Notes: generated by a model not told the origin, from the sequence alone. DNA of 64,000 bases from Candidatus Obscuribacter sp. (GCA_021772095.1 JADYXR010000183.1:1-64000); one strand, 5' to 3'; positions 52,876 through 62,170 are shown, numbered from the stretch's first letter. Numbers and translations are program-made.

Positions 52876-54132
52876 TCAATTCTTGAACTCGCTCAGCTCG
52901 TCAATCCACCGTTTTACCCTGGGATGATTTGGTTCGACCTGGTCGGTCAAAATCGAAATCGCCTTGTCGTAATTCTCCGTGGCGAGCGAAGATTCGCCCA
53001 GCGACGCGAATATCTTCGCTTTGCTTCTATACGTGGCGGCCGTTTCAGGCAAACAATTTTTGCGAAGATCAAGCAGCAGCGGAAAATATTGCTCCATCAT
53101 TTCTTTCGCTTCACTCGCGCGACTCAGCCCGGCAAGAGCTTCGGCGTAGTTTGCAAAAACAATTGCTTGAGTTTGCTCGTCTTCAAATTTGATCTTCTCA
53201 AATAATCGAATGGTCTCCTCACCCAACGCAACGCTCTCCTCATGCTGATTCAGCTCGTTCAAAACCCAACTGAGATTGCAGTTTGCGTACACTTTATCAA
53301 TGCTGACGTCATTTAGCGATGCAAGCAGTTGCTGATGTTCACGCAACAACTCCGCGGCTTCATCGAGCTTTTCGTTGTAACAGTAGGCAAGCCCGATGTT
53401 CGTTAAATACGCTGGCCGACAGGAATTTTTCAGTGCCTGATCGTCGATCGATTCAAACAAAGAAATTGTTTTCGCAATCGTTTTCTCCGACTCCTCGAGC
53501 TTTCCCATCTTCGCGAGATAACAAGCAGCCTCACCAAGCGGTCCAGCTAAACTCGCAGGAGCCGCATCATCAGCGTGTTTCTCCGACAAAGTCATGAAAC
53601 GAGAGATCGACTGTTCGCATTCGGCATGTTTGTCTGCCTCTCGATACAACGATATCGACAACGCATAGATATCAAACAGCAAGAAATTGTCTTCACCCAG
53701 TTTCGTAGCCATTTCCGACTGCAAATTTCGCAACACTTTTTCAGCCTGATCGCGTTCTGCGTATTGAAGATAATTGAGTGCTAGCGTGTGCGAATGCTGA
53801 TAGTAACCGCCTGCATAAGGGTTGTTCGGTATCAGACAAAGCAGTTTATCAATAGTCACCGCCAGTGATAGCAGCATATTGTTTAATTCGAAAACAGAAC
53901 GATTGCGACCATAAGGATCGAGTCGGAACAACACGATCGCGATCCAGTTAAGCAGCGTCGGACTCAAAAGCACTAACAGTATTATTAGAATCGCCAGCCG
54001 CAGCCCATCGGAATTCCAATCGTTGGTCCACGGCAAAAGGCCAATAGCCAGAACACCGACGATGGTCCAGACAACAATGTTGTAATAACGATGATTCTTG
54101 GTTGTTGTTTTTGCCGACATTCCTGGCCGCAT
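52876..54132 (-). CDS. Membrane-anchored TPR protein
   Basis: About 418 residues; the start is uncertain (ATG at 54132, ATG at 54123 or TTG at 54177, none with a good Shine-Dalgarno site). Two membrane helices near the N-terminus (IVVWTIVGVLAIGLLPW and LAILIILLVLLSPTLLNWIAIVLF). From about residue 100 a row of TPR-like units, such as AGGYYQHSHTLALNYLQYAERDQAEKVL, PAYLTNIGLAYCYNEKLDEAAELL and FANYAEALAGLSRASEAKEM (given in pieces). Kinesin-light-chain style repeats facing the cytoplasm. No enzyme motif. Confidence 0.8.
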   Translation of the reverse strand: MRPGMSAKTTTKNHRYYNIVVWTIVGVLAIGLLPWTNDWNSDGLRLAILIILLVLLSPTLLNWIAIVLFRLDPYGRNRSVFELNNMLLSLAVTIDKLLCLIPNNPYAGGYYQHSHTLALNYLQYAERDQAEKVLRNLQSEMATKLGEDNFLLFDIYALSISLYREADKHAECEQSISRFMTLSEKHADDAAPASLAGPLGEAACYLAKMGKLEESEKTIAKTISLFESIDDQALKNSCRPAYLTNIGLAYCYNEKLDEAAELLREHQQLLASLNDVSIDKVYANCNLSWVLNELNQHEESVALGEETIRLFEKIKFEDEQTQAIVFANYAEALAGLSRASEAKEMMEQYFPLLLDLRKNCLPETAATYRSKAKIFASLGESSLATENYDKAISILTDQVEPNHPRVKRWIDELSEFKN

Positions 54133-54371
54133 TGATGTTGCAGTTAACCTATCATCGACGCTTGGCAACAAGCGCAACCTTAATAATCGTTTCCTTTTGA
54201 CCTGAAATCAATGGGAACAAAATCGACTGCAGCCTCGCCTCGCAAAATGAACTGTCGACATTTGTCGTCCGAGCGACAACGTATCCGTGCGGCGCTCTGT
54301 TTAGAGAACTGCGCGAGCGAACCGGGGTCGGCTTCGGAATCCAACTTATGCGTACCACTTGAGGATAAATA

Positions 54372-54818
54372 ATGAGCACAGAATATTCACATGAGTTTAA
54401 TTCGCTCCTGGCAGGCGAGATCTCCGCAGTCGAAACATATGATGTGGCGTTGAAGCGAGAATACGGCGCGGATTTTTTAGCCGACTTGAGCAAATGCCGA
54501 GCTTCGCACGCCGATCGCGTGACGAAATTGTCTGAGTGCGTATTGGAAACGGGTGGGACACCATCAACTGGTTCCGGAATTTGGGGCGCCTTCGAAAAGC
54601 TTGTACAGAATTCGGCCAGCACCATCCATGATGCCCTCGCTCAACTTGAATTGCTTGAAGCAGAACGTTTGGTTCAATACGAAAATGCAAGAACAGTCGC
54701 ACCGCCGCCGGTGGTAGCGATCATCGAAAACGACTTGCTTCCTGCTCAACACGAAACACACCTGATCATCAGTATGGCGCTGAAGGACTTGACTCCAGAG
54801 CCTACTAGTGTCGAATAA
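54372..54818 (+). CDS. DUF2383 ferritin-like four-helix protein
   Basis: 148 residues from an ATG with GAGG 7 bases upstream. The pattern fits the DUF2383 / PA2169-type four-helix bundle: LLAGEISAVETYDVAL, then a helix with SHADRVTKLSECVLETGG, the G-T-P turn, a third helix (GAFEKLVQNSASTIHDALAQLELLE) and a last helix with LPAQHETH. Glu and His residues at E17, E21, H47 and H133 region are placed as in ferritin-like metal sites, though iron binding is unproven. Stress or storage role is a guess. It stands alone. Confidence 0.8.
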   Translation: MSTEYSHEFNSLLAGEISAVETYDVALKREYGADFLADLSKCRASHADRVTKLSECVLETGGTPSTGSGIWGAFEKLVQNSASTIHDALAQLELLEAERLVQYENARTVAPPPVVAIIENDLLPAQHETHLIISMALKDLTPEPTSVE

Positions 54819-54872
54819 CTGTTTGTAACCACAAGCGATTGTTGCGCCGCAGAATTGGATTCAGGAGACCTT

Positions 54873-54911
54873 ATGGAAACGTACATTAAGGTGGAAGCCA
54901 AAGGGCGATAG
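54873..54911 (+). other. Twelve-codon open frame with strong ribosome site
   Basis: CAGGAG lies 5 bases before an ATG, which is followed by only 12 codons (METYIKVEAKGR) and a TAG. It could be a leader peptide or the remnant 5' end of a lost gene. A hairpin at 54932-54978 follows. Confidence 0.25.
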
Positions 54912-54931
54912 TTTCGTCTTATATCTAAATT

Positions 54932-54978
54932 CGAAGACATGATGTGCCTGTTATTTGATCAGGTTCATCATGTCTTCG
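54932..54978. terminator. Long-stem hairpin at the end of the LRR-kinase gene
   Basis: Perfect 13-bp arms CGAAGACATGATG/CATCATGTCTTCG with a 21-base loop. One arm lies within the last codons of the minus-strand kinase and the other just past its stop. It has only weak T-runs, so termination is plausible but not certain. Confidence 0.5.
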
Positions 54979-56855
54979 TTTATGTCCTGTTTGTTTTTTT
55001 GCGAATCTCGCAAGGGCTGGGGCGTTATCTTTGTGTGTTTAAAATTGTCCTGCATGTACCGCAGACCATCGGGTGTGATCAGCGCGCAAAGCTCGAGCTG
55101 TAGCCGCGTCAATCTCTTCTTGGACAATTTTTCAAAATACGGGATCGACTGATCCGTCAGCGGATTGCTTTGCAGGTCTAACGCTTCGAGCGATTCCATA
55201 TTTGATAGAACCTTGATCTCATCGTCTGTGATGCCAACTCCGGCGGCGCGAAGATTTCGCAGCTGGGTTAACTTCGGCAGCTGCTGAAAACATTTCCTGC
55301 TTACCCCTGTCGAACTTATACTGAGCAATTGCAAATTTGGAAATGAATTGATTGCGTATACAACTCCGCGGTCGGTCACATTCCCGAGTTCTTTCAAGTC
55401 CAGAAGTGAAAGGTTCAGTTTTGGTGACAGTTGAGTAAGACCGGCATCAGTAATCGCACTGCCTTGAAAATCCAGGAAATAGAGTTTCTTCATCTCATTG
55501 ATGTATGGAATACTCCGATCATCAATATTGGTATTTCGAAGCGTCAATCGCTGTAGCGGAAACTGGGATAGCGTTTTGATTCCTGCGGAGGTGATTTGTT
55601 CATTGCCCACTAAAGTAATGTCACTTATCGGAATTCCGACCAGCTTTGCCAGATCATCGTCGGTTACGGATTTCGTCGCTAACCAACTGGCGGTTCCGCG
55701 ATTCGAACCATTAACTTCAAATTTGTCCAGGATCAAGGCTTCTCGACGATCAATAATCTGCTCTCGGAGTTTGGCATCGGCTTTGGAATTGATATGTGGA
55801 TGTTTCGTACTTAGCCTTTTCTCGTCAGCCACCCTTTGGTTATATAAATAGTACGCCACCGCGGACAGTGCAACAAGAATCAGGCTTACTATAATGAGGC
55901 TGGCCTGAAAACCAGACGATCGGGGTGCCGCATGCGCCGTCTGCGCGGCGTTCTCGTCAGATGCGACAATCTGGCTGGCACTGTCGGGGGCATCCAACAA
56001 AGCCTTCTTAAAATCTGACATATTTGCAAAACGATCTTCAGGATCCGATGCGAGGGCTTTGCTGATTACACCATTCAATTCTTCTCGAAGCGCGTGATCA
56101 AAACTTGTTCCTTCCAACGCTGGTATCGCAGGTGGTTCTGTTTCCAATCTCAGTTTTATTATTTCTAAAGCAGTTTTGCCTTCGAACGGCAGCTGTCCTG
56201 CCACCATCTTCAAAATCACCAGTGCCAGTGAATAAACATCGGCTCGCTCGTCGGAATCCTCTCCGCGCACCTGCTCCGGACTCATATAAAGAACGCTGCC
56301 GACCGGCTGACCTGGTCGCGTCAATCTCCAATCCGTTTCAGCCATACTGGCGATCCTGGCCAGACCAAAGTCGAGAACTTTTGCAACATTGTCTGTTTCG
56401 ATCATGATGTTGCCGGGCTTCAAGTCCCGATGAATAACTTCGTTGGTGTGCGCGTGTTCTAACGCATCGCACAATTGAACAGCGATGTTGATCGCATCCA
56501 AAATCGGCATCGCGCCGTTGGTTTCTAAAAGACTCTGGAGACTCGAACCTTTTACCTGTTCCATTACCAGGTAAGGTTCGCCAGCTTCTGTATAACCGAA
56601 ATCGAGAACCTGCACGACATGAGGATTGTTGAGTTTACTCACAGCCTTTGCTTCTTGCTGGAAGCGCATCACTGCAAGCGCGTTTTCGCTATTGCGGGGC
56701 AACAACTTGATTGCAACCGGACGATTGAGACGATTGTCGTGCGCGCCGAGCACTCGCCCCATGCCGCCTTTGCCGATCAGCTCGAAGTTGGAGTATCTAA
56801 ACCTCAACTCTGGAGGCGCGAGATCGTCAGAGCTATCATCGTCTTCTAAACTCAT
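54951..56855 (-). CDS. Ser/Thr kinase with transmembrane helix and leucine-rich repeats
   Basis: 634 residues. Cytoplasmic Hanks-type kinase domain (about 20-290): GKGGMGRVLG loop, Lys50, HRDLKPGN at 142-149, DFGLAR at 162-167, MSPEQVRG, DVYSLALVILKMV. One membrane helix at about 316-338. Outside lie leucine-rich repeats from about 385 to 600 (LTLVGN, LQRLTLRNTNIDD, LDFQGSAITDAGL, LQLLSISSTGV, LEALDLQSNPLTD), with the spacing of cysteine-containing or bacterial LRRs. A receptor-kinase arrangement: an extracytoplasmic LRR sensor controlling an internal kinase. The 3' end lies in a hairpin. Confidence 0.93.
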   Translation of the reverse strand: MSLEDDDSSDDLAPPELRFRYSNFELIGKGGMGRVLGAHDNRLNRPVAIKLLPRNSENALAVMRFQQEAKAVSKLNNPHVVQVLDFGYTEAGEPYLVMEQVKGSSLQSLLETNGAMPILDAINIAVQLCDALEHAHTNEVIHRDLKPGNIMIETDNVAKVLDFGLARIASMAETDWRLTRPGQPVGSVLYMSPEQVRGEDSDERADVYSLALVILKMVAGQLPFEGKTALEIIKLRLETEPPAIPALEGTSFDHALREELNGVISKALASDPEDRFANMSDFKKALLDAPDSASQIVASDENAAQTAHAAPRSSGFQASLIIVSLILVALSAVAYYLYNQRVADEKRLSTKHPHINSKADAKLREQIIDRREALILDKFEVNGSNRGTASWLATKSVTDDDLAKLVGIPISDITLVGNEQITSAGIKTLSQFPLQRLTLRNTNIDDRSIPYINEMKKLYFLDFQGSAITDAGLTQLSPKLNLSLLDLKELGNVTDRGVVYAINSFPNLQLLSISSTGVSRKCFQQLPKLTQLRNLRAAGVGITDDEIKVLSNMESLEALDLQSNPLTDQSIPYFEKLSKKRLTRLQLELCALITPDGLRYMQDNFKHTKITPQPLRDSQKNKQDINEDMMNLIK

Positions 56856-56880
56856 GAGCGAATTGTATCAGCCCAAAAAA

Positions 56881-56910
56881 ATTCCCGAAGACTATTAGGT
56901 CCTCGGGAAT
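56881..56910 (-). terminator. Rho-independent terminator
   Basis: ATTCCCGA/TCGGGAAT arms. On the minus strand the hairpin is followed by TTTTTT, ending the transcript of the gene at 56946-57377 and lying just before the LRR-kinase start. Confidence 0.8.
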
Positions 56911-56945
56911 AGAAGTTGCGAGCTAAACTCGAACAGTTAATTCAC

Positions 56946-57377
56946 TTAAGGTTTTACTGTTGTAGATTCGCTTTTGCTTTCTGATGCAGAGCCATCAGCA
57001 TTAACTGTCGCTGCGGCATTGCTCTTCTTTGAGACGGAACCTGCAGCATTGACTTCGTGGCTCTCGGATGACTTGCCGACGCTTACGCTACCGTCAGCAT
57101 TAGCTCTGGATTTTTTCTTGGTCTTGCTGACTTTAGCGCCGCCTGCTCCAGCTTTCGCTTCGTATTCTACTTCGCGTGTTCCATCGATATCCGATTTGGT
57201 CTTCTTGACTGCGGTGGAAGATCCTGCCGCATTTGATTTCTTTTTGACAGAAGTCGAAGAAGTGCCTAACGGAGTGGAAGTTTCAACAGTAGCCGTTGAT
57301 GATTCTTCAGCGTTTGCAACAGATTGACTGAGGCAGAGTGCGGCACAAAGAAACGCACCTCTAATAATTTTGGACAT
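56946..57377 (-). CDS. Small exported low-complexity protein
   Basis: 143 residues from the ATG at 57377, which has a strong AAGGAG 6 bases upstream; the frame is open to 57446. A signal peptide (IRGAFLCAALCLSQSVANA) precedes a mature chain of Ser, Thr, Ala, Lys and Gly only, without Cys or hydrophobic core. A motif of the form (A/V)NADGS(V/A)S recurs (RANADGSVSVGKSSES, HEVNAAGSVSKKSNA, VNADGSASESKSES). It should be disordered, and may be a surface, matrix or cell-envelope linker protein. It has its own terminator downstream. Confidence 0.8.
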   Translation of the reverse strand: MSKIIRGAFLCAALCLSQSVANAEESSTATVETSTPLGTSSTSVKKKSNAAGSSTAVKKTKSDIDGTREVEYEAKAGAGGAKVSKTKKKSRANADGSVSVGKSSESHEVNAAGSVSKKSNAAATVNADGSASESKSESTTVKP

Positions 57378-57829
57378 GTCAAACTCCTTAAGTAGTTCGG
57401 GGAAACGGGAAATTCGGTCTTCCTTGCCGAAATAGCACTTCCGCAATTTTGCAATGGCGCGATCGTTGCCGAACTGCCCGATTTTGCTGCCGGAAAAACG
57501 TGATTTTTTTACGGTGGAGCCCGATATGGTGGGGTCTAGTCCGTATTGTTAAGCTTGCGCAAGAAACGAGCAACGGTTATCAAGTGGCAATTCTGCGGCG
57601 GGGGTATAAATTCCGCGATTTTTTATCTGAAAATAAAGCTTTCTGGACTTTCCACGACTCGAACTGTGAGCTCTCCAATGGTCTCAAAGCGTTCGAAGCT
57701 ATCGAACGGTTTCTATGGTATCAAGCTAGTCGAACGGTCTTAGCGGATTAAGGTATTGCACGGTATCTACAGGTTTATTATCGAACACTCTCCAGAGAAT
57801 GCCCGCGCTGGAATTTCCATACTGTCCAA
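57378..57829. other. Intergenic region between two minus-strand genes
   Basis: About 450 bases. Contains TTTTTTT near 57506. A loose repeat of (A/T)TCGAACGGT occurs at about 57700-57740. No gene seen. Promoter elements for the gene starting at 57377 should lie in 57380-57480. Confidence 0.45.
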
Positions 57830-58636
57830 CTAACCGCCGGATCTTTTTGCTTGCATGCCGCGACGTTTTAGCTCCGTCAAAATTCGATCGCATTGGTCGC
57901 CCTGTATTTCAATGGTGTTGTCTTTAACTGTGCCACCAGTTCCGCACGACTGCTTCAGCTCAGTCGCAAGTTTCTCGAATTCTTCCAAATTCAATTCGAG
58001 ACCAAACACAACCGTGACCTTTTTGCCACCACGTCCCTTGGACTCCAGGCGCACGCGTACTGCTTTTTGCGACTTGCTGCTCCCTGCTGCAGGTTTATCG
58101 ACGGTCGCTGGAAGCGGAACTGGAGCGCGTTTCCCGCCCTTCAAAATCAACCGAATCAGAAGACTTTTAATGTTTTGCAAGAGCGGCTCTAATGGATTCT
58201 CGTCACTGGGAATTTTCCAAACGTCCTTCTCTCCTTTAAAGGTAGGAAACGTTTTTCCAAAGATCTGATCGCAGTCATTCGAATTATTTTTTTGAATCAG
58301 GATGATCATGTTTGCGCTTTGGACGTCATCTGTGGTCACCGAATGTAGTGCCTCTGACAAAACGGCAGAATTTGCGATTCCAATGTTTGTCAACGCGGCG
58401 CTAAACGCGGCAACTTGTTCAGAACTAGCAGAAACTGATTTCGTTCCGTCATTCAAGAATGCAGCGCAAGCGGACCAGTACACTTCAGATTGTCTTGCTT
58501 CGGCGTCGAACAAAACTTGAGCAAGTCGGCCTTCGATTTCGTTGGAAAGAAACAAAATCCGGCTGGGCTCGCCAAGATCAGGCGGACTCGGTGACGCGCC
58601 TTTCGAACGTTTAGATTCACTTCTGTTGTTTTTCAA
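57830..58636 (-). CDS. Pseudo-LMW-phosphatase fused to SUI1/eIF1-like domain
   Basis: 268 residues from a TTG with GGAGG 5 bases upstream. The C-terminus (about 192-268: VRVRLESKGRGGKKVTVVFGLE, EEFEKLATELKQSCGTGG, TIEIQGDQ, ILTELKRRGM) is a clear SUI1/YciH domain, the fold of eIF1, which contacts the ribosome. The N-terminal part (about 25-165) follows the layout of low-molecular-weight tyrosine phosphatases/arsenate reductases: RILFL then SNEIEGR where CX5R is expected, WSACAAF like V-x-SAG, and VWKIPSDENP near the end. The catalytic Cys is Ser31, with Arg37 kept, so it should be inactive as an enzyme. No such fusion is known to me. It is last of three minus-strand genes after a histidine kinase. 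Confidence 0.78.
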   Translation of the reverse strand: MKNNRSESKRSKGASPSPPDLGEPSRILFLSNEIEGRLAQVLFDAEARQSEVYWSACAAFLNDGTKSVSASSEQVAAFSAALTNIGIANSAVLSEALHSVTTDDVQSANMIILIQKNNSNDCDQIFGKTFPTFKGEKDVWKIPSDENPLEPLLQNIKSLLIRLILKGGKRAPVPLPATVDKPAAGSSKSQKAVRVRLESKGRGGKKVTVVFGLELNLEEFEKLATELKQSCGTGGTVKDNTIEIQGDQCDRILTELKRRGMQAKRSGG

Positions 58637-58651
58637 ATCGACCTCCGGCGT

Positions 58652-60454
58652 TCAGGTTTCATTTTGTGGCAGGCGAAACCAAAAAGTGGAACCAGATCCT
58701 GGTGTCGACCTGATACCAATTGTGCCACCATGATGTTCCACCAAATTCTTGCATATTGACAGGCCCAGTCCAGTGCTGCCGGGCATAACGCCGATATCCA
58801 GTTGGGTGAAGTTTTCAAAGATCGCGGCTTGCTGTGCCGGTTCGATGCCCGGACCTTGATCGGAGACAAAAATTTCGACGTCGCCTTTATTCTTCGCGGC
58901 GGCAATCGTAATGATTCCGTTCGGAGGTGAAAACTTAATCGCATTGCCAAGCAGGTTAACGAGCACCTGAATTATTCGGTCACCGTCGGCGACTATATCG
59001 ATGTCGGTTCCGACCTCTTCGAACGTTATGTTCTTCACTTCAGCCAGTGATTTAATCGCCTGCACCGAGTTAGTGACAATAACATCGAGACTGGTATTTT
59101 GAATTTTTAATTCTATCTTTCCACTTTGCAATTTTTCGAGGTCAAGGAAGTCATTGATCAGACGCACCATCCGTGATGCGCTCCCTTCCATCTTATCGAG
59201 TTCATGCTCGACCTTCTCTTCAATCCGGCCCTTGGCTCCGGCTTTTAGCAAATCAATGCCAACTAGAATAGAGGTAAGCGGAGAACGCAGGTCGTGCGAT
59301 ACCATAGCCACCACGTCTCTGCGTATTTGATCGGCTAATTTTCGTTCTGTTATATCGTGCGAAACACAAAACAATTGGTTTTCGCTGTCCGACCACTGCA
59401 ACGTCCAGAGAGTATCCACCGGTCTCTGACTTTTCGACCGGATGCGAATCTCAATTGCCACATTCTTTTTAGTTTCAATGGCCTCTCGAAACGTTTTAGT
59501 AATCTCGTCAGCGTTTTCAAAAATGATATCGACCACCCGACGGCCATACAAATCGAATTCGGAATAGCCCCATTGCGTCTCAGCGGCGGGGTTGACGGCG
59601 GAGAATTTTAGCCCGGAGTCGACACTACAAATGACGTCAACTGCGTTTTGAACAATCGCTCGTTCCTTTCGAGCTGCATTAGCCAACTCGACGGCCATCA
59701 TGCGAAAAACTTGATCGAGTTCGGCAATTTCATCACGTCCTCCGGGTGGAGGCAGAAGTTCTTGTTGTGCAGTCAATCGCTGGGTGTTGTCCATCAATAC
59801 ATTCAGACGTTTTGCTGTTCCAGCATTGAAATATGCCACCAGTCCCCCTGCTATCAGGGCGAACGCTACAAGACCGCCGTAGAGCCAGCCTTCGACGAGA
59901 GTACGGAAGTAGGTTTCAGTTTCCGGACCGCCTCTAACTAGACTACGTTGTCGTTTTACAACGTCCTCAAAAAGATTAGAGAGTTGTACAAAACTTTTTT
60001 GAATTCGTTCGAATTGATTGCGCCCACCAGTGTCTCGATCTATTTCATCGAGCATTACTTCCAAATGTTTTACTTCGCCTTGTACGACATTACTGATTTT
60101 ATCGACGACTGCCGACGCTTCCGGATCGGTTTTGACAAGGTCTTTAAGCAGCCCAATCTGAGTGAATACCTTCGCTTTGGATTCGCTGAACTGACTGCCA
60201 AACATTGGATTTTTGCTTAAACTATAGCCGGCAACCGCAGTTCCCATCTCAACAAATTGTCTCTGCAGATTTTCGGTTTCCAAAATAAGGTTTCGAGAGC
60301 GCTCCATATTGCGCGCTTCTACCTCGAGTTGAAGCAAAAGATAGCCGAGGGTGCCAACGAAAAACAGCGCGAACAAAAACGGCACCGTAACTATTATCAA
60401 GCCCTGGTGCCAAAGCTTTGGCTTAAGCCATGCGCGTTTTCGTTGCTGCCCCAA
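58652..60454 (-). CDS. Membrane sensor histidine kinase with PAS domain
   Basis: 600 residues from a TTG directly after the upstream stop, with GGGGAG about 10 bases upstream. TM1 at 19-42, a helical CHASE3-like periplasmic domain (about 45-185), TM2 at 193-213, HAMP, a PAS domain (about 270-380: VDVICSVDSGLKFSAVNPAAE, SHDITERK), HisKA with VSHDLRSPLTS as phosphoacceptor His, and HATPase_c with LLGNAIKFSPPNG, DQGPGIE and GSTGLGLSICKNLVEHHGG. No response regulator lies beside it; the next gene is the SUI1 fusion 15 bases away. Confidence 0.95.
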   Translation of the reverse strand: MGQQRKRAWLKPKLWHQGLIIVTVPFLFALFFVGTLGYLLLQLEVEARNMERSRNLILETENLQRQFVEMGTAVAGYSLSKNPMFGSQFSESKAKVFTQIGLLKDLVKTDPEASAVVDKISNVVQGEVKHLEVMLDEIDRDTGGRNQFERIQKSFVQLSNLFEDVVKRQRSLVRGGPETETYFRTLVEGWLYGGLVAFALIAGGLVAYFNAGTAKRLNVLMDNTQRLTAQQELLPPPGGRDEIAELDQVFRMMAVELANAARKERAIVQNAVDVICSVDSGLKFSAVNPAAETQWGYSEFDLYGRRVVDIIFENADEITKTFREAIETKKNVAIEIRIRSKSQRPVDTLWTLQWSDSENQLFCVSHDITERKLADQIRRDVVAMVSHDLRSPLTSILVGIDLLKAGAKGRIEEKVEHELDKMEGSASRMVRLINDFLDLEKLQSGKIELKIQNTSLDVIVTNSVQAIKSLAEVKNITFEEVGTDIDIVADGDRIIQVLVNLLGNAIKFSPPNGIITIAAAKNKGDVEIFVSDQGPGIEPAQQAAIFENFTQLDIGVMPGSTGLGLSICKNLVEHHGGTIGIRSTPGSGSTFWFRLPQNET

Positions 60455-62170
60455 TTACTTAGCGGCTCCCCTGGCGTCGACCATTTTCTCCACTTCTCCC
60501 AGACGTTTTTGCAGTCTGGGCAGAACGACTTTATGTTCATTTGCTCGGACTAATTTTATGTTATCGATCAGGAGCCGAGCATCTTGAGTTGCTAGTTTAG
60601 CTGATTTCAAATCATCGTGTTGCAGAGCCAATGTCGCTTCTGTGAGCAAGAGGTTGACCCTCATGGCAGGCGGCGTTTCACGAATCTGCAACATCGGATG
60701 GGCTAGAGCCAGTGCTTTTTCAGCCTCTTTCATTCGATTCTGCGCGATTAATGCATTGGCGATCATAAAGTAGGTTGTTGTTATTCGTCCCTTACTGCCG
60801 GGATTTACCTTTTCTAGAACTTCGATTGCCTTTCTGCCTTCGGAGATGCACTCGGCATGACGACCTTGAGCGAGGCGCAGTTCACAAACGTTTGCATGAA
60901 TCAGTCCAGCAATTTCAGTTTTGTCTTTGATAAAACGATTGGAGAGATCCAGTGATTTCATTAATGCAACTTCTGCATTTTTCAGATCACCCGAACGCAT
61001 TAGCGTGGCGCCGTAGCGACCGAGCGGTGCAGCGAGGGCAACATCATCTTTACCGAAGCGAGCTTCTTGAACTTTCACTTCTTCAAGCAGATAGGGAAGC
61101 GCTTCTTCTTTGCGATTACGTTTCATCAGAAAAAACGATAGTGACTGCAGCGACTCGGTCATTCGGGTGCCACCATCTTTGTGCTTGCGAAGCAGGTTGA
61201 TTGCGCCTTTGTAATATCGCTCCGCCTTGGCGTCTTCTTTCTTTGACTCACTGCGCTTACCTGCCTGGAGCAGTGTGTTCCAGGAACTATGTAAATCGAA
61301 ATTTGCTCGACTCTGTTGAATACCGGCACCGGCAGTAGTATCAGCCCTCAATCCGCCTGAATTATCAGACTCACCATTGGCACCATTCACGGTGCCAACA
61401 TTAGCAGGCGTGCTTCGTCTGGCTAGTGAGAATCGACTCGACAAGCATTCACTTTTCAATGGCTGATCGATGGAAATCGAGATTGGCTCGATGGTCTTAA
61501 GCGAAGCCTGTTTCAATCCCCAGGCGCAGCAGTCGGAACACAGATCGATCGGAAAAACTTCCGTTTTGATCTTGATCGGATTGGTCTTATACAGCTGCAA
61601 TGCAAGAGTGAAACTCTGGGCGGCTTTCTCATACTGTTTTAGTTTTAAGTAGCAAAAACCTTTTCCCGCAGCAGCTTGCGCTGCATATTCGGAATTGATT
61701 TCAGTCAATGCAGAATCGGTTCCACCCGGGTTGGAGGCGGTTTTAGCAGATTCTGAAGTGGTTAAAATCGATCCGGGAGCTGTTTTAATCGACCCGAGGG
61801 CTTTGATCGATCCGGGAGCTGTTGCGCTCGAACCGAAATTGTCGGTCTTGCTGTAAGTATCCAATGCAGCCTTTGGATTGCCGCAAGCGAGATACATTCC
61901 GGCCAGTTCGAATACCGAATCCTGTCGCGCCATCAGATCGCCGGGGTCAGCCTTTTCAAGTTCGCTAATCGCTCGCTGAACGCTGGCGATTGCGTCGTCG
62001 AACCGTCCGTCAAGCAAATCATGGTGCGCGACCAAACGGTATCGTTCGTACAGTCGCAAATGATGCTGGTTGGACCAATCTCCTAGATAGGTGCAACCGG
62101 AGAGCAGCCCGAGGTTTGCAATCAGACCGACTGCAATCGCGAGTTTTTTGATTTTCTCACAATCTTGCAT
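60455..62170 (-). CDS. TPR lipoprotein
   Basis: 571 residues from the ATG at 62170; the frame is open to 62470 but that stretch overlaps the divergent glycosyltransferase gene. A signal peptide with lipobox (AVGLIANLGLLSGC) makes Cys25 the lipid site. TPR-like repeats are spread through the chain: YERYRLVAHHDLLDGRFDDAIAS, FELAGMYLACGNPKAALDTY, KGFCYLKLKQYEKAAQSFTLAL, LRRYGATLMRSGDLKNAEVALM-type units. Low-complexity linkers with repeated (A/L)(P/G)GSIK lie at about 115-150. Its stop is followed immediately by the histidine-kinase start, so both are on one transcript. Confidence 0.88.
   Translation of the reverse strand: MQDCEKIKKLAIAVGLIANLGLLSGCTYLGDWSNQHHLRLYERYRLVAHHDLLDGRFDDAIASVQRAISELEKADPGDLMARQDSVFELAGMYLACGNPKAALDTYSKTDNFGSSATAPGSIKALGSIKTAPGSILTTSESAKTASNPGGTDSALTEINSEYAAQAAAGKGFCYLKLKQYEKAAQSFTLALQLYKTNPIKIKTEVFPIDLCSDCCAWGLKQASLKTIEPISISIDQPLKSECLSSRFSLARRSTPANVGTVNGANGESDNSGGLRADTTAGAGIQQSRANFDLHSSWNTLLQAGKRSESKKEDAKAERYYKGAINLLRKHKDGGTRMTESLQSLSFFLMKRNRKEEALPYLLEEVKVQEARFGKDDVALAAPLGRYGATLMRSGDLKNAEVALMKSLDLSNRFIKDKTEIAGLIHANVCELRLAQGRHAECISEGRKAIEVLEKVNPGSKGRITTTYFMIANALIAQNRMKEAEKALALAHPMLQIRETPPAMRVNLLLTEATLALQHDDLKSAKLATQDARLLIDNIKLVRANEHKVVLPRLQKRLGEVEKMVDARGAAK

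Noticed and set aside
57449-57751. 100-residue plus-strand frame
   Set aside because: Lies in a gap with a loose repeat; no ribosome site and many Trp/Cys typical of chance frames.
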